A stretch of DNA of 64,000 nt from Candidatus Cloacimonadota bacterium (GCA_028695495.1 JAQVIX010000001.1:19470-83469); one strand, 5' to 3'; shown: positions 43,883-54,310, counted from the first letter of the stretch. Notes: generated by a model not told the origin, from the letters alone. Made by a program: numbers and translations.

Positions 43883-45400
43883 TTAGGAAAACTTGGAAGT
43901 AATCTCTTCCATGCCGGGCAGGCTAAAGACCTTGAATTGGTCGATGCGGATATTGGCATCTTCACCAAAATCCACCTGATCCCGATAGCTAATAAAATCT
44001 TCGTTATGGTGCTTGAGATGACGCATGAGATCGGGATGCACCATAATGCGCAGCTTCTTATTGCGGATAAAGTATTCGCTGCGCACCAGCCAGCGGTAAA
44101 TGCGCATGGTTACGGCATCTTTGCTAATGATGCGTCCGCTGCCGTTGCAGAAGGGGCAGGCTTCGGAAAAGTTTGCCATTATCGTGGCACGCATGCGTTT
44201 ACGCGTTACTTCCACCATCCCCAGATCGGTAAAGGGATATACCTTACTTTTGGCGCGGTCGCGGCGCAGCCCTTTTCGCAGGATTTCCAGCACATCGTTG
44301 CGCGCTTTATTATCGTTCATATCGATAAAATCTACTACGATTACGCCGGAGAGATCGCGCAGGCGGATTTGGCGGGCAGCCTCGGCAGCGGCTTCGAGGT
44401 TTGTTTTGCGCACGGTTTCTTCATAATGCGATTTGCCGGTAAAGCTGCCGGTATTGATGTCTATCGCCACCAACGCCTCGGTTTGCTCGATCTTGATATT
44501 CCCGCCAGAGGGTAAGTATATGCGGGAGTGGAAGATGGTCTCTATTTTCTTTTCAATAGCCCAGGCGTCGAAGATGGGGCTATCCTCTTTGTATAGCTCC
44601 ACCGAGGGAATGAGATCGGGCGAAATATCCTCAAGCTGGCTTACGATGCTTCTGTAAAAGCTTTTGTCGTCTATGATTAGCCTATCTACATGCTCGCCAA
44701 AGAGATCGCGGATAAGGTAGTTTTCCAGAGCGTTTTCTTCAAATACGCAAAGCGGCGCCTTGGCATATTTTAGCTGCTTTTCGATGAGCCGCCAGGTTTT
44801 GGCAAGGGCTTTATATTCGTTTCTAAAGTCTTCTTCATCACAGCCTTCCGCCTCGGTGCGCACGATCAGTCCATAGCCGGGGTCTTTAATTTCGTTTAGG
44901 ATATTGCGCAAACGGTTGCGTTCGCCTTGGGCATAAATCTTGCGGGAGATGGCGATTTTGGTCTTATTTGGGAAGAGTACCAGGAACTTTCCGGGGACGG
45001 ATATCTGACCCGTAAGCCTGGCTCCCTTGGTGCCCAGCGGTGCCTTATGCACTTGAACCACAATCTCTTGACCGGGCGAAAGCAGCTTGCCAATCTGGGA
45101 GCTATCTGCTGGATTAAGCTGTTTGGGCGGCTTTTCATCCTCGTAAATATCCAGGAAATCTTGAACAATATCGCTATAGTGCAAAAAGGCGGTGCGTTCC
45201 AAACCAATCTCGATAAAGGCGGCACCCATGCCGGGCAAAACGTCTTTTACCGTGCCTTTGTAGATATTGCCCACTGGGTTTTGCCGGTCTTTGCGCTCTA
45301 CAAAAAGCTCTACCAGCCGGCTATCCTCCAAAACCGCCACTCGCTTTTCCAAAGGGTGGATATTTACGATGATTTCGGTATTCAGGCTGTCTTTCTTCAT
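43883..45400 (-). CDS. rng: Ribonuclease G / RNase E family endoribonuclease
   Basis: 505 residues, RNase G length without the long RNase E scaffold tail. The S1 domain occupies about 40-130 (VGNIYKGTVKDVLPGMGAAF). The DNase I-like catalytic domain has VAIDINTGSFTG (Asp 314) and VVDFIDM (Asp 357), the two metal-binding acids. The zinc-link is CPFCNGSGRI. It acts on rRNA maturation and mRNA decay in the cytoplasm or at the membrane. Its ATG overlaps the sppA stop (ATGA), giving an sppA-rng operon. Confidence 0.94.
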   Translation of the reverse strand: MKKDSLNTEIIVNIHPLEKRVAVLEDSRLVELFVERKDRQNPVGNIYKGTVKDVLPGMGAAFIEIGLERTAFLHYSDIVQDFLDIYEDEKPPKQLNPADSSQIGKLLSPGQEIVVQVHKAPLGTKGARLTGQISVPGKFLVLFPNKTKIAISRKIYAQGERNRLRNILNEIKDPGYGLIVRTEAEGCDEEDFRNEYKALAKTWRLIEKQLKYAKAPLCVFEENALENYLIRDLFGEHVDRLIIDDKSFYRSIVSQLEDISPDLIPSVELYKEDSPIFDAWAIEKKIETIFHSRIYLPSGGNIKIEQTEALVAIDINTGSFTGKSHYEETVRKTNLEAAAEAARQIRLRDLSGVIVVDFIDMNDNKARNDVLEILRKGLRRDRAKSKVYPFTDLGMVEVTRKRMRATIMANFSEACPFCNGSGRIISKDAVTMRIYRWLVRSEYFIRNKKLRIMVHPDLMRHLKHHNEDFISYRDQVDFGEDANIRIDQFKVFSLPGMEEITSKFS

Positions 45401-47133
45401 AATTTATCCACCTGCAAGGGCATACGGTATTGCCAGATGCCCGGTTCCATCATTTCCAGCGCACTTTCGTATTCGTCCAGATACTTATTTAACTTGCTGC
45501 CAAAGAGTTTCAGGCTCATCATGCCAAAGAAATCGCTTTCGCTTAAGGCATCGAAAAAGCTGATCTTCTGCGGATAGTTTATGGTGCTATAGCTCGATAT
45601 ATCCGCCAGTTCCGCCGCTAAAGCCACGGCTTTATCCAAAGAAGCGATTTCGTCGATAAGCCCCAAAGCAAGGGCATCTTCTGCACTATAAACACGCCCT
45701 TCGGCGATGCTATTGATCTTTTCGGGGGCAATGCCGCGGGCATCCATTACGATGCCTTTGAACTCATCGTAGGTAGCAGCGGCACTCCGTTTTATAGATG
45801 CCAATAGCTCCGGAGAATAGGGTTCAAAGGGGTTGATTGCACTGGCGAACTTGCCAAACTTGATGGTTTCGGAAGTGATGCCCAGTCTGCGGCTGGCTTG
45901 GGTATATTCTGGCAGCATCATGATTACGCCAATGGAGCCGGCGATAGTGCCGGAATCTGCTACAATCTTATCTGCCGCACAGGAGATGTAATAACCTCCC
46001 GAAGCGGCTACTCCGCTCATGGATACCACCAGCGGCTTATCTTCTTTGAGTTTAAGCAAATCCCGGTAGATATGGTCGCTTTCCAGGGCGCTGCCGCCGG
46101 GGCTATCCACACGAAGCACCACGGCTTTTACATGTTTATTCTTGCTTATTTCCTGGGTGATTTTGCGCACCTTGTTGTAGGAAATCTGGCTTCTGCCATA
46201 AGAAGCGGTGCCCGGCGTGATGTCTCCGGAAAGATAAACCACAGCTATCTTATCGCCTTTTGCCAGCTTAACGGGGTTCTTGTATTTGGCGATACTTACG
46301 GTGTGGTTTTTGGTAATCTTGTGTTTTGCCAGATAATCTGCCCGCGTGCTGGCGGTATCTATTAGCTTCAGTTCCAGCGCTTCATCCGCCAAGATAAAGA
46401 GGTCTCGACGGTCGTTATACACCGCGCGCATATCTTCCACGGTAAGCCCGCGATTAGCTGCCAAAAGGCTAAGCATCTCTTCAAAGAGTCCGGAAAATAC
46501 TTTAGATATGTTTTGCCGCGTACCTTCGGAAAAACCGGTTTGGCTAAAAGGCTCGCCAGCGCCCTTGAATTCCCCTGCTTGGATTACGTGCATCTTGATG
46601 CCGTATTTATCCATAAAACCTTTGAAAAATAGTGAATTGGCTGCCACACCGGTAAGCATGATGCCGCCGGAAGCGCTGGGGTCCATGGCGATCTCATCCG
46701 CATAGGATGCGAGCAGGTAATCCGCCTGCGAAATCATGTCTCCCGCAGCATATACGGGCTTGCCGGCTGCTTTGAACTCATTGAGTGCGAGACCTATTTC
46801 GTGGATGGCAGGCAGGGAAAAGCCGCCACCGCTGGGCTCCAGCAGGATGCCTTTGATGCGGACGTCTGTAATGGCATAGCGAATCTTGGCGCTAATACTT
46901 TCCACACTATTTGCGCTTAGCTTTTGGAACATGGGCATGGCTTGAATCTCGTTATATTCCGGCACTGTCCCGCTGGGATTGATTACCAGCCAGTTATCCT
47001 TACCCGCAAGGACGGTGGCGGAGCTGCCTTTAATGCCAAGCATTTTGTTCACTCCCCTGCTCACAAAAAGTGAGAAAAATATCAGGACAATGAAAACGAG
47101 GACTGCGATTAAAACTGTTTTCTTGGTGCTCAT
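45397..47133 (-). CDS. sppA: Signal peptide peptidase SppA, 67K type
   Basis: 578 residues with one N-terminal transmembrane anchor (VLIAVLVFIVLIFFSLFVS). It is the long form with two tandem S49 domains. The catalytic Lys lies in AGEFKGAGEPF of the first domain and the nucleophile Ser in SGVAASGGYYIS of the second; RVDSPGGSALESD precedes it. It degrades cleaved signal peptides in the inner membrane, fitting a genome with many exported proteins. Confidence 0.94.
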   Translation of the reverse strand: MSTKKTVLIAVLVFIVLIFFSLFVSRGVNKMLGIKGSSATVLAGKDNWLVINPSGTVPEYNEIQAMPMFQKLSANSVESISAKIRYAITDVRIKGILLEPSGGGFSLPAIHEIGLALNEFKAAGKPVYAAGDMISQADYLLASYADEIAMDPSASGGIMLTGVAANSLFFKGFMDKYGIKMHVIQAGEFKGAGEPFSQTGFSEGTRQNISKVFSGLFEEMLSLLAANRGLTVEDMRAVYNDRRDLFILADEALELKLIDTASTRADYLAKHKITKNHTVSIAKYKNPVKLAKGDKIAVVYLSGDITPGTASYGRSQISYNKVRKITQEISKNKHVKAVVLRVDSPGGSALESDHIYRDLLKLKEDKPLVVSMSGVAASGGYYISCAADKIVADSGTIAGSIGVIMMLPEYTQASRRLGITSETIKFGKFASAINPFEPYSPELLASIKRSAAATYDEFKGIVMDARGIAPEKINSIAEGRVYSAEDALALGLIDEIASLDKAVALAAELADISSYSTINYPQKISFFDALSESDFFGMMSLKLFGSKLNKYLDEYESALEMMEPGIWQYRMPLQVDKL

Positions 47134-47213
47134 CTGAGCCTCCTCTTGAAATTATATTCAAATAAATTGTATTGATTTTGATAAAACTGAGTGGGTTTTG
47201 CCAAAATAAAAGA

Positions 47214-47304
47214 TGGCGGAGATGTAGGGATTCGAACCCTAGAAACGCTCACACGTTTACACGATTTCCAATCGTGCTCCTTCAGCCAACTCGGACACAT
47301 CTCC
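47214..47304 (-). tRNA. tRNA-Ser, anticodon GGA
   Basis: The minus strand folds as a class II tRNA. The acceptor GGAGATG pairs with CATCTCC, followed by discriminator G and an encoded CCA (47214-47216). The anticodon stem CACGA/TCGTG holds loop TTGGAAA with anticodon GGA (47267-47269). A long variable arm (AAACG...CGTTT) and T-loop GGTTCGAATCC follow. It lies between purH and sppA on the same strand. Confidence 0.95.
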
Positions 47305-47351
47305 GCATCCGTGAAATCCAATCTTTTATAGGGGCAATTCTTGTCAAACAT

Positions 47352-48899
47352 TTAATGCCTGAAGTGGCGATAGCCCGTGAAGATCATGCTCATATCCAGC
47401 TCATCGCAGGCTTTGATGCACTCTTCATCGCCTTTGGAACCGCCGGGCTGAATTATCGCTTTTACGCCTGCCTGATACAATTCGTCTATGCTATCCCGAT
47501 AGGGGAAAAAGCCGTCCGAGGCGCATACGGCTATATTTAGGTCGTGCTTGAACTTACGGGCTTTCCAGATGGCAATCGAGGTGCTATCGATGCGGCTTAC
47601 CTGCCCGATGCCCATGCCGATTACGCGATCCGCATAAGAAAGCGCTATGGCATTGGATTTTAAGAGACTTACCGCTTTCCAGCCATAGAGCATGGCGTTA
47701 AACTCCGCTTTAGTAGGCTGCCGGTGGCTAACTACCCGCCAATCTTCAATGGCTTCCGGCATCAGGTCCCATTCCTGCGCCAAATAGCCCCAGAGCATGG
47801 TTTTAACCTCGTAGAAGTTCTTGGGTTTGATGAGGAAGGAAGGGTCGTAGCTAATCAGGCGGCGGCTCTTCTTTTTCATCAGCACATCCAAAACGCCATC
47901 GTCGTAGCCGGGAGCGATGATGATCTCGGTAAAGATGCGGTTGATCATTACCGCTGCTTCCAAATCCAGGCTGCGGTTTACCACCACAATGCCGCCAAAG
48001 GGGGCAACTGTATCTGTAGCAAAGGCTTTCTTATAGGCATCTGCCAGGTTTTCGCCGCTGCCAATGCCGCAGGGATTGCAGTGTTTAAAGATAATTACGG
48101 TAGGTTCGCTAAAGAGCCGGATTGCCCTCAAGGCGCTATCAATATCCAGGATGTTATTGAAAGACAAATCCTTGCCGTGCAATACATTCCAGCCATCTTT
48201 GTTACATACGTAGAAGGCGGCGCGCTGATGCGGATTCTCGCCATAGCGCAAGCTCCGCTCTTGCATGCAGGTAATATCCAGATACTTTGGCATTTCCTTA
48301 TCCGGTTCGGTTTCGCCGCGATATTCCGCCAGGTAATCCGAGATTACACTATCATACTGCGCTACCATGGCAAAGGCCTTTTGCGCCAGATAGCTGCTCC
48401 AGCATTCGGGGATTTCGCTGCCTTGCCTGAGGTGCTCCAGGGTGGGGGCATAGTCCTTGGGGTCAGTTAAAACACTTACATAGCGGTAGTTCTTTGCCGC
48501 CGCACGAATAAGCGCAGGCCCGCCAATATCGATGTTTTCTACTATATCGGCATGGGTGGATTCCTCTTTGCTGCGCACTTCTGCAAAGGGATAGAGATTT
48601 ACCACCACGAGGTCTATCTGCAGCATGCCGTGCTCTTTTAGGCTACTTAGGTGTTCTTCCTTGCTGCGGTCTGCCAAAATGGCGCCATGCACCTTGGGGT
48701 GCAGGCTTTTAACGCGTCCATCCAAAATCTCCTCAAAGCCGGTGTAATCGCTTACCTGCACCAGATTCTTGCAAAACTGCTGTAAATGCCGGGCGGTATT
48801 GGATGTAGAGATGATTCCATAGCCCAGGCTTTCAAGCTCCATCGCCAGAGTCTCGATGCCTTCTTTGTTCGATACGCTAATCAGGGCGTATTTATTCAT
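47352..48899 (-). CDS. purH: Bifunctional AICAR formyltransferase / IMP cyclohydrolase
   Basis: 515 residues from the ATG at 48899; the upstream extension lies in the yihY-like gene. The N-terminal MGS-like cyclohydrolase domain has YALISVSNKEGIETLA, DGRVKSLHPKVHGAIL and DLVVVNLYPF. The C-terminal transformylase domain has RYGENPHQ, IFKHCNPCGIGSG and IQPGGSKGDEECI. It catalyses the last two steps of IMP synthesis. It overlaps the upstream gene by 8 bp. Confidence 0.96.
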   Translation of the reverse strand: MNKYALISVSNKEGIETLAMELESLGYGIISTSNTARHLQQFCKNLVQVSDYTGFEEILDGRVKSLHPKVHGAILADRSKEEHLSSLKEHGMLQIDLVVVNLYPFAEVRSKEESTHADIVENIDIGGPALIRAAAKNYRYVSVLTDPKDYAPTLEHLRQGSEIPECWSSYLAQKAFAMVAQYDSVISDYLAEYRGETEPDKEMPKYLDITCMQERSLRYGENPHQRAAFYVCNKDGWNVLHGKDLSFNNILDIDSALRAIRLFSEPTVIIFKHCNPCGIGSGENLADAYKKAFATDTVAPFGGIVVVNRSLDLEAAVMINRIFTEIIIAPGYDDGVLDVLMKKKSRRLISYDPSFLIKPKNFYEVKTMLWGYLAQEWDLMPEAIEDWRVVSHRQPTKAEFNAMLYGWKAVSLLKSNAIALSYADRVIGMGIGQVSRIDSTSIAIWKARKFKHDLNIAVCASDGFFPYRDSIDELYQAGVKAIIQPGGSKGDEECIKACDELDMSMIFTGYRHFRH

Positions 48900-49968
48900 T
48901 ATTTCCGTCCTCGTCGATAAGCTCGACAAAATCTTTTATTTCTTTTTTGCTGATGTATCCTTTTAATCTTTCGCTAAGTTTATCATCCGTATATAGTTCC
49001 ATGCTGATGCGTACAATCTTTTGCGGCACTTTCTGGATGAGTTCTTCGCTCTTTTGATTGTCTATTACGCTTACCAATACGATGCCCCCCAGGATGATGA
49101 GCCAATTTACATAAATCCAAAACAGGAAGATGGGCAGCGCCGCCAAAACGCCATAAACGGCTTGGTAGCTGGTAAGATTGTAGATATAATAATCAAAACC
49201 GTATTTGATAAACACCCAGATTAGGGTAGCCCAAAAGGTTCCGCGTATCAGGCTGCTGCGCTTGATCTTGGCGCTCGGCATGAGCATATACAAAAAGAGC
49301 AGCGCCAAAAACTGGATGAGGAAGGGGAAAACGTAGGAAAGCAGGTTGAAAAGGGGCATTTTGAGCAGGCGCGAGATGATGGGCAGCGAACTGCTGGAAA
49401 AGAGCAGCACCATGATTACCAGCCCAAATACCAGGGTGCCAAAGAACTTGATGAACTGGCTAAAGAAATCTGTGGATTGCGGGGCGTGGGTATTTAGAAT
49501 GCGGTCGAAGGTGCTGCGGATATTTTCAAAAAGCAGATACGAGGAGATGAGCAAAATCACAAAGACCATGATATTTAGTCCCATACGCCGTTCGATCATC
49601 TCGGAAATCATCTTCATTACGGCGTCTGCACTGCCGGGGATAAAGTTTTGCGCCACAAAATCCGCTATCTTATCTTTGAGATTCAGAAAGGGCAAATCCG
49701 GCGCCAGCATTACGATGAAGGTAACGAAAGGGATGAAGCCCAGGATGGTAGTATATGCCAGGCTGCCCGCCTCTCGCGGCACTTTCTCTTTGATAATGCG
49801 ATTTAGCATCAGCCTCAAAAAGCCCGTTACGCTTTGCCAATTCTTTTTACGGCGCACCGGCGAAGCAATATTTAGATAAAGCTTGTACAGGCTTAGCAGC
49901 AGCGCCTGCCATAAACCCTTGAAAAAGCCGGAGATGCCACCAGAGCCGGAGCGTTTCTTTTTACCCAT
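48892..49968 (-). CDS. YihY/BrkB family inner-membrane protein
   Basis: 358 residues; ATG directly after the permease stop with GGAGG. Six transmembrane helices follow VPREAGSLAYTTILGFIPFV; also SSYLLFENIRSTFDRI and FLFWIYVNWLIILGGIVLVS. The family was once called RNase BN, wrongly; its role is probably transport or membrane integrity. A charged tail of about 55 residues ends the protein. It couples the ABC exporter genes to purH. Confidence 0.9.
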   Translation of the reverse strand: MGKKKRSGSGGISGFFKGLWQALLLSLYKLYLNIASPVRRKKNWQSVTGFLRLMLNRIIKEKVPREAGSLAYTTILGFIPFVTFIVMLAPDLPFLNLKDKIADFVAQNFIPGSADAVMKMISEMIERRMGLNIMVFVILLISSYLLFENIRSTFDRILNTHAPQSTDFFSQFIKFFGTLVFGLVIMVLLFSSSSLPIISRLLKMPLFNLLSYVFPFLIQFLALLFLYMLMPSAKIKRSSLIRGTFWATLIWVFIKYGFDYYIYNLTSYQAVYGVLAALPIFLFWIYVNWLIILGGIVLVSVIDNQKSEELIQKVPQKIVRISMELYTDDKLSERLKGYISKKEIKDFVELIDEDGNNE

Positions 49969-51204
49969 CTATTCCTCCCTCAGGGCTACCACGGGGTCCA
50001 GATTCCCCGCCCGTGCCGCCGGCGCAATGCCAAAGATCAAACCAATCCCCACCGAAACCCCCAGTGCGCTAAAGATCATATTGTTATTGGCAGTCATCGG
50101 CATTTGCAGGTACTTACCCACCATATCCAGGATCAAATAGCCAAATACCAGCCCAAACACCCCGCCCAGCGAGGTAATTAACACCGTTTGCACCATAAAC
50201 TGCATAAAGATATCCCATCTGCGAGCGCCTATAGCCAAGCGCACCCCTATCTCCCGCGTGCGCTCTTTGATGGAAGCCAGCATGATATTCATGATTACGA
50301 TACCCCCTACCAAAAGCGAAATCGCCGCGATCATAATGAAAATGGCGCTAAAGATCTGCGCATTCTTTTGCATCTCCAGCATATCTTCCTGCGCACTGCT
50401 TACGCGAAACACCTCTTTGCCATCTTTGATGTGCAGCATTATGGGGCGCAGCTTTTTCTGCAAAGCCAAAGCCTCTTCCGGGCTATATGCCAATATCTCC
50501 AATTGATCTACCTTGCTGCCAGGGGAAATCTTGGTCATCATTGTGGAAAGCGGTATAAAGCTCCGCTGATTCATATATTCCAGCGCATTTCTGCCCCACA
50601 TCCCGCCGCCACCATGCTGTTCCCAATACTTTTCGCTTAAGACCCCGATTACCTCCATTACCTGATTCTTTAGAAACACCTTCTTACCGAGCGGGTTTTG
50701 ATTGCCAAAGATCTCTTTTGCCACGCTGCTGCCCAATACGATTACATTGCTGCTTTCGCGCAGGTCGATATCGCTGATGAAGCGCCCCTTATCCGGAAAC
50801 CAGTTATCCACTATCTGCATATCCGGATACACGCCAAAGCATTGCGCAGAATACTCTTTATCCCGATAGCGCAGCCGGGCATCCCAGGAGCTGATATTCG
50901 GGTTGAAGGCTCTGGCTTCGGGTATCAGGCTTTTGATCGTGCGCAATTCAGCAAGATTCAGCTTTGCCTCGCCCCCTTTTTTGAAGTCATATTGCCAGTT
51001 AAAGCCTATCTCCACTTTACTTAAGCCGCCCCGCTCTTCCATCCAGCTCATGGTGCTTTTATTCATCCCCGCCAATATCGCAAGCACCACCATAATGCAC
51101 ATTACGCCCAATACGATGCCCAAAATGGTGACGATGCTGCGCACTTTGCGCATGGCAATATCGGCTAAGCCTACCCGCAGGGATTCAAGCACTGAGATCG
51201 CCAT
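49969..51204 (-). CDS. MacB/FtsX-type ABC transporter permease
   Basis: 411 residues with four transmembrane helices. The first (VRSIVTILGIVLGVMCIMVV) is followed by a large periplasmic MacB_PCD domain, then three near the C-terminus (AIFIMIAAISLLVGGIVIMN, FGLVFGYLILDMVGK and a final one). IKERTREIGVRLAIGARRWD is the cytoplasmic coupling motif. It pairs with the ATPase encoded just upstream (20-bp overlap). A type VII (mechanotransmission) exporter, substrate unknown. Confidence 0.92.
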   Translation of the reverse strand: MAISVLESLRVGLADIAMRKVRSIVTILGIVLGVMCIMVVLAILAGMNKSTMSWMEERGGLSKVEIGFNWQYDFKKGGEAKLNLAELRTIKSLIPEARAFNPNISSWDARLRYRDKEYSAQCFGVYPDMQIVDNWFPDKGRFISDIDLRESSNVIVLGSSVAKEIFGNQNPLGKKVFLKNQVMEVIGVLSEKYWEQHGGGGMWGRNALEYMNQRSFIPLSTMMTKISPGSKVDQLEILAYSPEEALALQKKLRPIMLHIKDGKEVFRVSSAQEDMLEMQKNAQIFSAIFIMIAAISLLVGGIVIMNIMLASIKERTREIGVRLAIGARRWDIFMQFMVQTVLITSLGGVFGLVFGYLILDMVGKYLQMPMTANNNMIFSALGVSVGIGLIFGIAPAARAGNLDPVVALREE

Positions 51205-51868
51205 GATATATCAGCCCATCCCGTATTTGGATGATTCTATCTGCCCGCGCCGCCACATTGGGATCGTGGGTTACCATGATTACGGTATTACCCGCGGCGT
51301 GCAAATCGCTAAAGATTTCCAGGATGTCTCCCCCCGCCTGAGAATCCAGGTTTCCGGTGGGTTCATCTGCCAAAAGTATCGAAGGTTTATTTACAATCGC
51401 CCGTGCAATCGCCACGCGCTGCCGCTGCCCGCCGGAAAGCTCATTCGGACGGTGCTTCAGGCGGTCGCTAAGCCCCACGCTTTCCAAAACCTCTTCGGCA
51501 CGGCGTTTACGCTTTGAAAACGACATCCCGCCATACATCAAAGGCAATTCCACGTTTTTGAGGATATTGAAATGGGGAAGTAAATTAAAGGATTGAAATA
51601 CAAAGCCGATCTTGCGGTTGCGAATCCCCGCCAAAGCGCGTTTGGGCAAATTGCTTACCAAATCTCCATCCAGATAATATTCTCCGCCCGTGGGGCTATC
51701 CAAACAGCCGATGATATGCATCAGGGTGCTTTTACCGGAGCCGGAAGGCCCCATAATAGCTACAAATTCCCCCGTTTCGATAATCAGGTCGATGCCATCT
51801 AAGGCTCTAACCTTTACTTTACCAAGCAGATAATCTTTGATCAGGCTTTGGGTTTTGATAATTTCCAT
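51185..51868 (-). CDS. ABC transporter ATP-binding protein (LolD/MacB type)
   Basis: 227 residues from ATG at 51868 with GGTGG upstream; a GTG four codons earlier is less likely. Walker [12 protein letters not shown]-loop [12 protein letters not shown], signature [15 protein letters not shown], Walker [12 protein letters not shown] and H-loop VMVTHDP (IMVTHDP). It powers the MacB-like permease; no membrane-fusion protein is adjacent. Confidence 0.93.
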   Translation of the reverse strand: MEIIKTQSLIKDYLLGKVKVRALDGIDLIIETGEFVAIMGPSGSGKSTLMHIIGCLDSPTGGEYYLDGDLVSNLPKRALAGIRNRKIGFVFQSFNLLPHFNILKNVELPLMYGGMSFSKRKRRAEEVLESVGLSDRLKHRPNELSGGQRQRVAIARAIVNKPSILLADEPTGNLDSQAGGDILEIFSDLHAAGNTVIMVTHDPNVAARADRIIQIRDGLIYHGDLSA

Positions 51869-52198
51869 TACTATTTCCACCTATATAACCATAAAACTAT
51901 CAAAGCTCAATATGTCAAGGTTTTTTGCGTTGCAAGGTGTCCGGTCGCAGGTGTCGAGTGTCAGGAAGCTGGCGCCGACGGTAAGTTACTTTGTTGCTTG
52001 GTTGGTTCTTAGTTGCTTGGCTCCGGATGATTCGTGGTCATTCGTTTTTTTATTCGTGGAAATTAGTGGTAGTATTATGTCTCTCAGTCTTTCAGTCTCT
52101 CAGTCTCTTGGTCATAAAGCCCTCCCTCTATGTCCGAAACGAGCGCAGCGCCTGGCACCTGCGACCTGCCACCTGCGAGCTTGCGAGCCAGCGAAGCG
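51869..52198. other. Non-coding spacer rich in short tandem repeats
   Basis: Contains 7-bp units AGGTGTC (51935-51962), 8-bp units GTCTCTCA four times (52079-52110) and 7-bp units GGCACCT, GCGACCT, GCCACCT, GCGAGCT (52154-52181). The ABC operon promoter must lie near 51900 but no strong match is seen. Confidence 0.65.
51935..52181. repeat. Cluster of 7- and 8-bp tandem repeat arrays
   Basis: Three arrays in 250 bp: AGGTGTC-type 7-mers at 51935-51962, GTCTCTCA-type 8-mers at 52079-52110, and NNNACCT-type 7-mers at 52154-52181. The first and last are complementary in unit sequence. Confidence 0.7.
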
Positions 52199-54310
52199 CT
52201 ACAGCCCTATCGCCAGCTTGATATACGCCGTGGAGCTATTCAGCTCAAAATCGTCAAAGGGCTGGGCAAATTGATAGTCTTCCCGCTTGCGTTGGTGCGA
52301 GCTAAAGCCCATATAGATATAGCTTTCTTTCATTATTTCGTATCTCAGCGAGCCATAAAAGGAGAGCTTCCCATGGGAATGCCCCTGCTCGTAAGTATCC
52401 AAAGAGGCGCCTGCTTTTAGCATTGCTTTGCCACTGGGATAATAGCTAATGCTACTATTGCCAATTAGGTAGCGATCGTCCAATATCACACTGCTGCTAT
52501 CCGCGGGGGAAAAGAGCTTGCTATAGCCGTATTCCTTGTAATCCAGAAAGAGGTTCCACTGCATTTTTTTGGCAATCATGCCCCAAATATCGTATTGTAG
52601 CCCTTGCAGCGGGTAAGTATCTTCCAGTAGATACACCAGGCTTTTCCCATAATTGGCAGTAAGATGCGTGTTGAACTCATTGCTAAGGTTCCATCCGGCT
52701 GAAATGAATCCCAGATATCCCTGATGCGGCTTATTTTGCAAATCCAAAACCTGATGCACGCGAGCGAAAGCAGTAAGGCTGTATTTGGGGCGAAATGTAT
52801 AGATATTGCTAAAGCCAATATCGTACTCTTTATCTGGCACTTTATTATCTAGGTTACTCTCCGTATAAGTAGCCCAGGCAGAAACATTTACAGTCTTTAG
52901 ATAGCGGTCCCGGCTTGGTGGTTCCCAGCCCAGATAGAAATCCATTACCTGATAATCCGTATCCATATAATATCCCGCATCTGCCTGAAAATCCGGAGAG
53001 ACCCTTTCATATCCGGCAGATAGACTCAAATCTTCCGGGGAAAAACTCAGACCAAATCTGCTCTGATATCCTTGCATAGCAGTATCTTGCTCGCTATCCC
53101 GCTTTCGCGTGCTGCCATCTATGCCATAGCTTAGATACCAATCCGGCACAAACTCCCATTTCGTCGAGTTTGAAAGCACATGGCTATAGTAGCCTTTATT
53201 CATCCTGCTGATAGTGCTGAAGTCAAGGTCCAGCCTATCCCAATTTGGACGCAAGGAAAACACCTGAAAGTAGTCGTTATCGTTGATCAACATGCCGGCA
53301 TCGCTAATCCTTTTGTCCAAAGCGCCCAACATGCCCCATTTGAGGCTTTGGGTAGCGCCGGTAGCCTTAACTGCAAAGCTCGGTTTGGCTATATTTCTGG
53401 TGTATAAGATGTTGTCGGATATACCAAATGCCTGGATATCCTGGGCAAAGAAAAAGCGATTTTCGGAGTAATATGCCGGATAGCGGCTATTGTAATTATC
53501 TGCCGCATAATCCGGAGGCACATCCGAATAATCCGGATTGAAACTCAGATTTACCCGCGTTCTTTGTCCGGCGCTCAGGCTGATATCCAAGCCCAGATTT
53601 TCGGGATCAAAGCTTTGCGTCTTTTCCAAAAGGTCGTAGCTTTTTACAAAATAGGGTTTTATCTGCATATTACTTTTGCGCTGGATGGGCTGTTCCAGGC
53701 GGATATCGTGCCCCACGCTAAAATACTTTTTGCCCATACTGCCTACGGCATAAGGGCTGGAATAGAATTCAAGATTGCTATGATGATAGCGCGCCAAAAT
53801 GATCTTCCAATCGTAAGGAGCTTGGGGCTTAAATCTCAGCTCAGATAGCGGGATGCGCGCCGTTACCCGCCAAATATTTTCGTCGTAGCGGCTTTCGTAG
53901 CTGTAGCTGCTATCCCAGGCATAATTCACGGTAGAATCCGCATTGCGGGTGCCATCCATTTCGCCACCCTGGGGGAAAAACAGGTAGTAATAGGCGAAAT
54001 ACTGCTCCGGCAAGGTGACAAGCTGCACTCTTAAGTAATCCGAATTGCCGCCCTCATCCCGCATTTTGGGTGTGCCCACCCGAAAATCTTCATTGATCTC
54101 CGCCTCAAAATGCACTACCAATGCCTGGTCGTCCTGCCAAAGCCAGGCACGGGTTTTCAGGCTTTCGCCCTTGCCATCTTCGGGGTCAATCCGGGTAAAA
54201 TCCTCGATCATATTGTCATTTCCCATTACCGGAATGGAAGAATAAGGCAGCACCAGTGCCGAGAGCACATTGCAAAATAGCAGAATACAGATCAATTGGA
54301 GACTTCTCAT
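52199..54310 (-). CDS. DUF5916-type outer-membrane beta-barrel protein with CBM9-like N-domain
   Basis: 703 residues; ATG with GAGGTGA upstream. A signal peptide (MRSLQLICILLFCNVLSALV) leads into a carbohydrate-binding-family-9-like beta-sandwich (about 30-200, with AWLWQDDQALVVHFEAEINE). The C-terminal barrel has LSFNPDYSDVPPDYAADNYN and YYSENRFFFAQDIQAFG, the DUF5916 hallmark, and many alternating strands to the terminal AYIKLAIGL. It resides in the outer membrane; a role in glycan or peptide handling is often suggested but not shown. Confidence 0.82.
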   Translation of the reverse strand: MRSLQLICILLFCNVLSALVLPYSSIPVMGNDNMIEDFTRIDPEDGKGESLKTRAWLWQDDQALVVHFEAEINEDFRVGTPKMRDEGGNSDYLRVQLVTLPEQYFAYYYLFFPQGGEMDGTRNADSTVNYAWDSSYSYESRYDENIWRVTARIPLSELRFKPQAPYDWKIILARYHHSNLEFYSSPYAVGSMGKKYFSVGHDIRLEQPIQRKSNMQIKPYFVKSYDLLEKTQSFDPENLGLDISLSAGQRTRVNLSFNPDYSDVPPDYAADNYNSRYPAYYSENRFFFAQDIQAFGISDNILYTRNIAKPSFAVKATGATQSLKWGMLGALDKRISDAGMLINDNDYFQVFSLRPNWDRLDLDFSTISRMNKGYYSHVLSNSTKWEFVPDWYLSYGIDGSTRKRDSEQDTAMQGYQSRFGLSFSPEDLSLSAGYERVSPDFQADAGYYMDTDYQVMDFYLGWEPPSRDRYLKTVNVSAWATYTESNLDNKVPDKEYDIGFSNIYTFRPKYSLTAFARVHQVLDLQNKPHQGYLGFISAGWNLSNEFNTHLTANYGKSLVYLLEDTYPLQGLQYDIWGMIAKKMQWNLFLDYKEYGYSKLFSPADSSSVILDDRYLIGNSSISYYPSGKAMLKAGASLDTYEQGHSHGKLSFYGSLRYEIMKESYIYMGFSSHQRKREDYQFAQPFDDFELNSSTAYIKLAIGL

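Noticed and set aside
47130..47351. 73-residue minus-strand open frame over the tRNA
   Set aside because: It reads through the tRNA-Ser gene, which folds fully and explains the conserved sequence.
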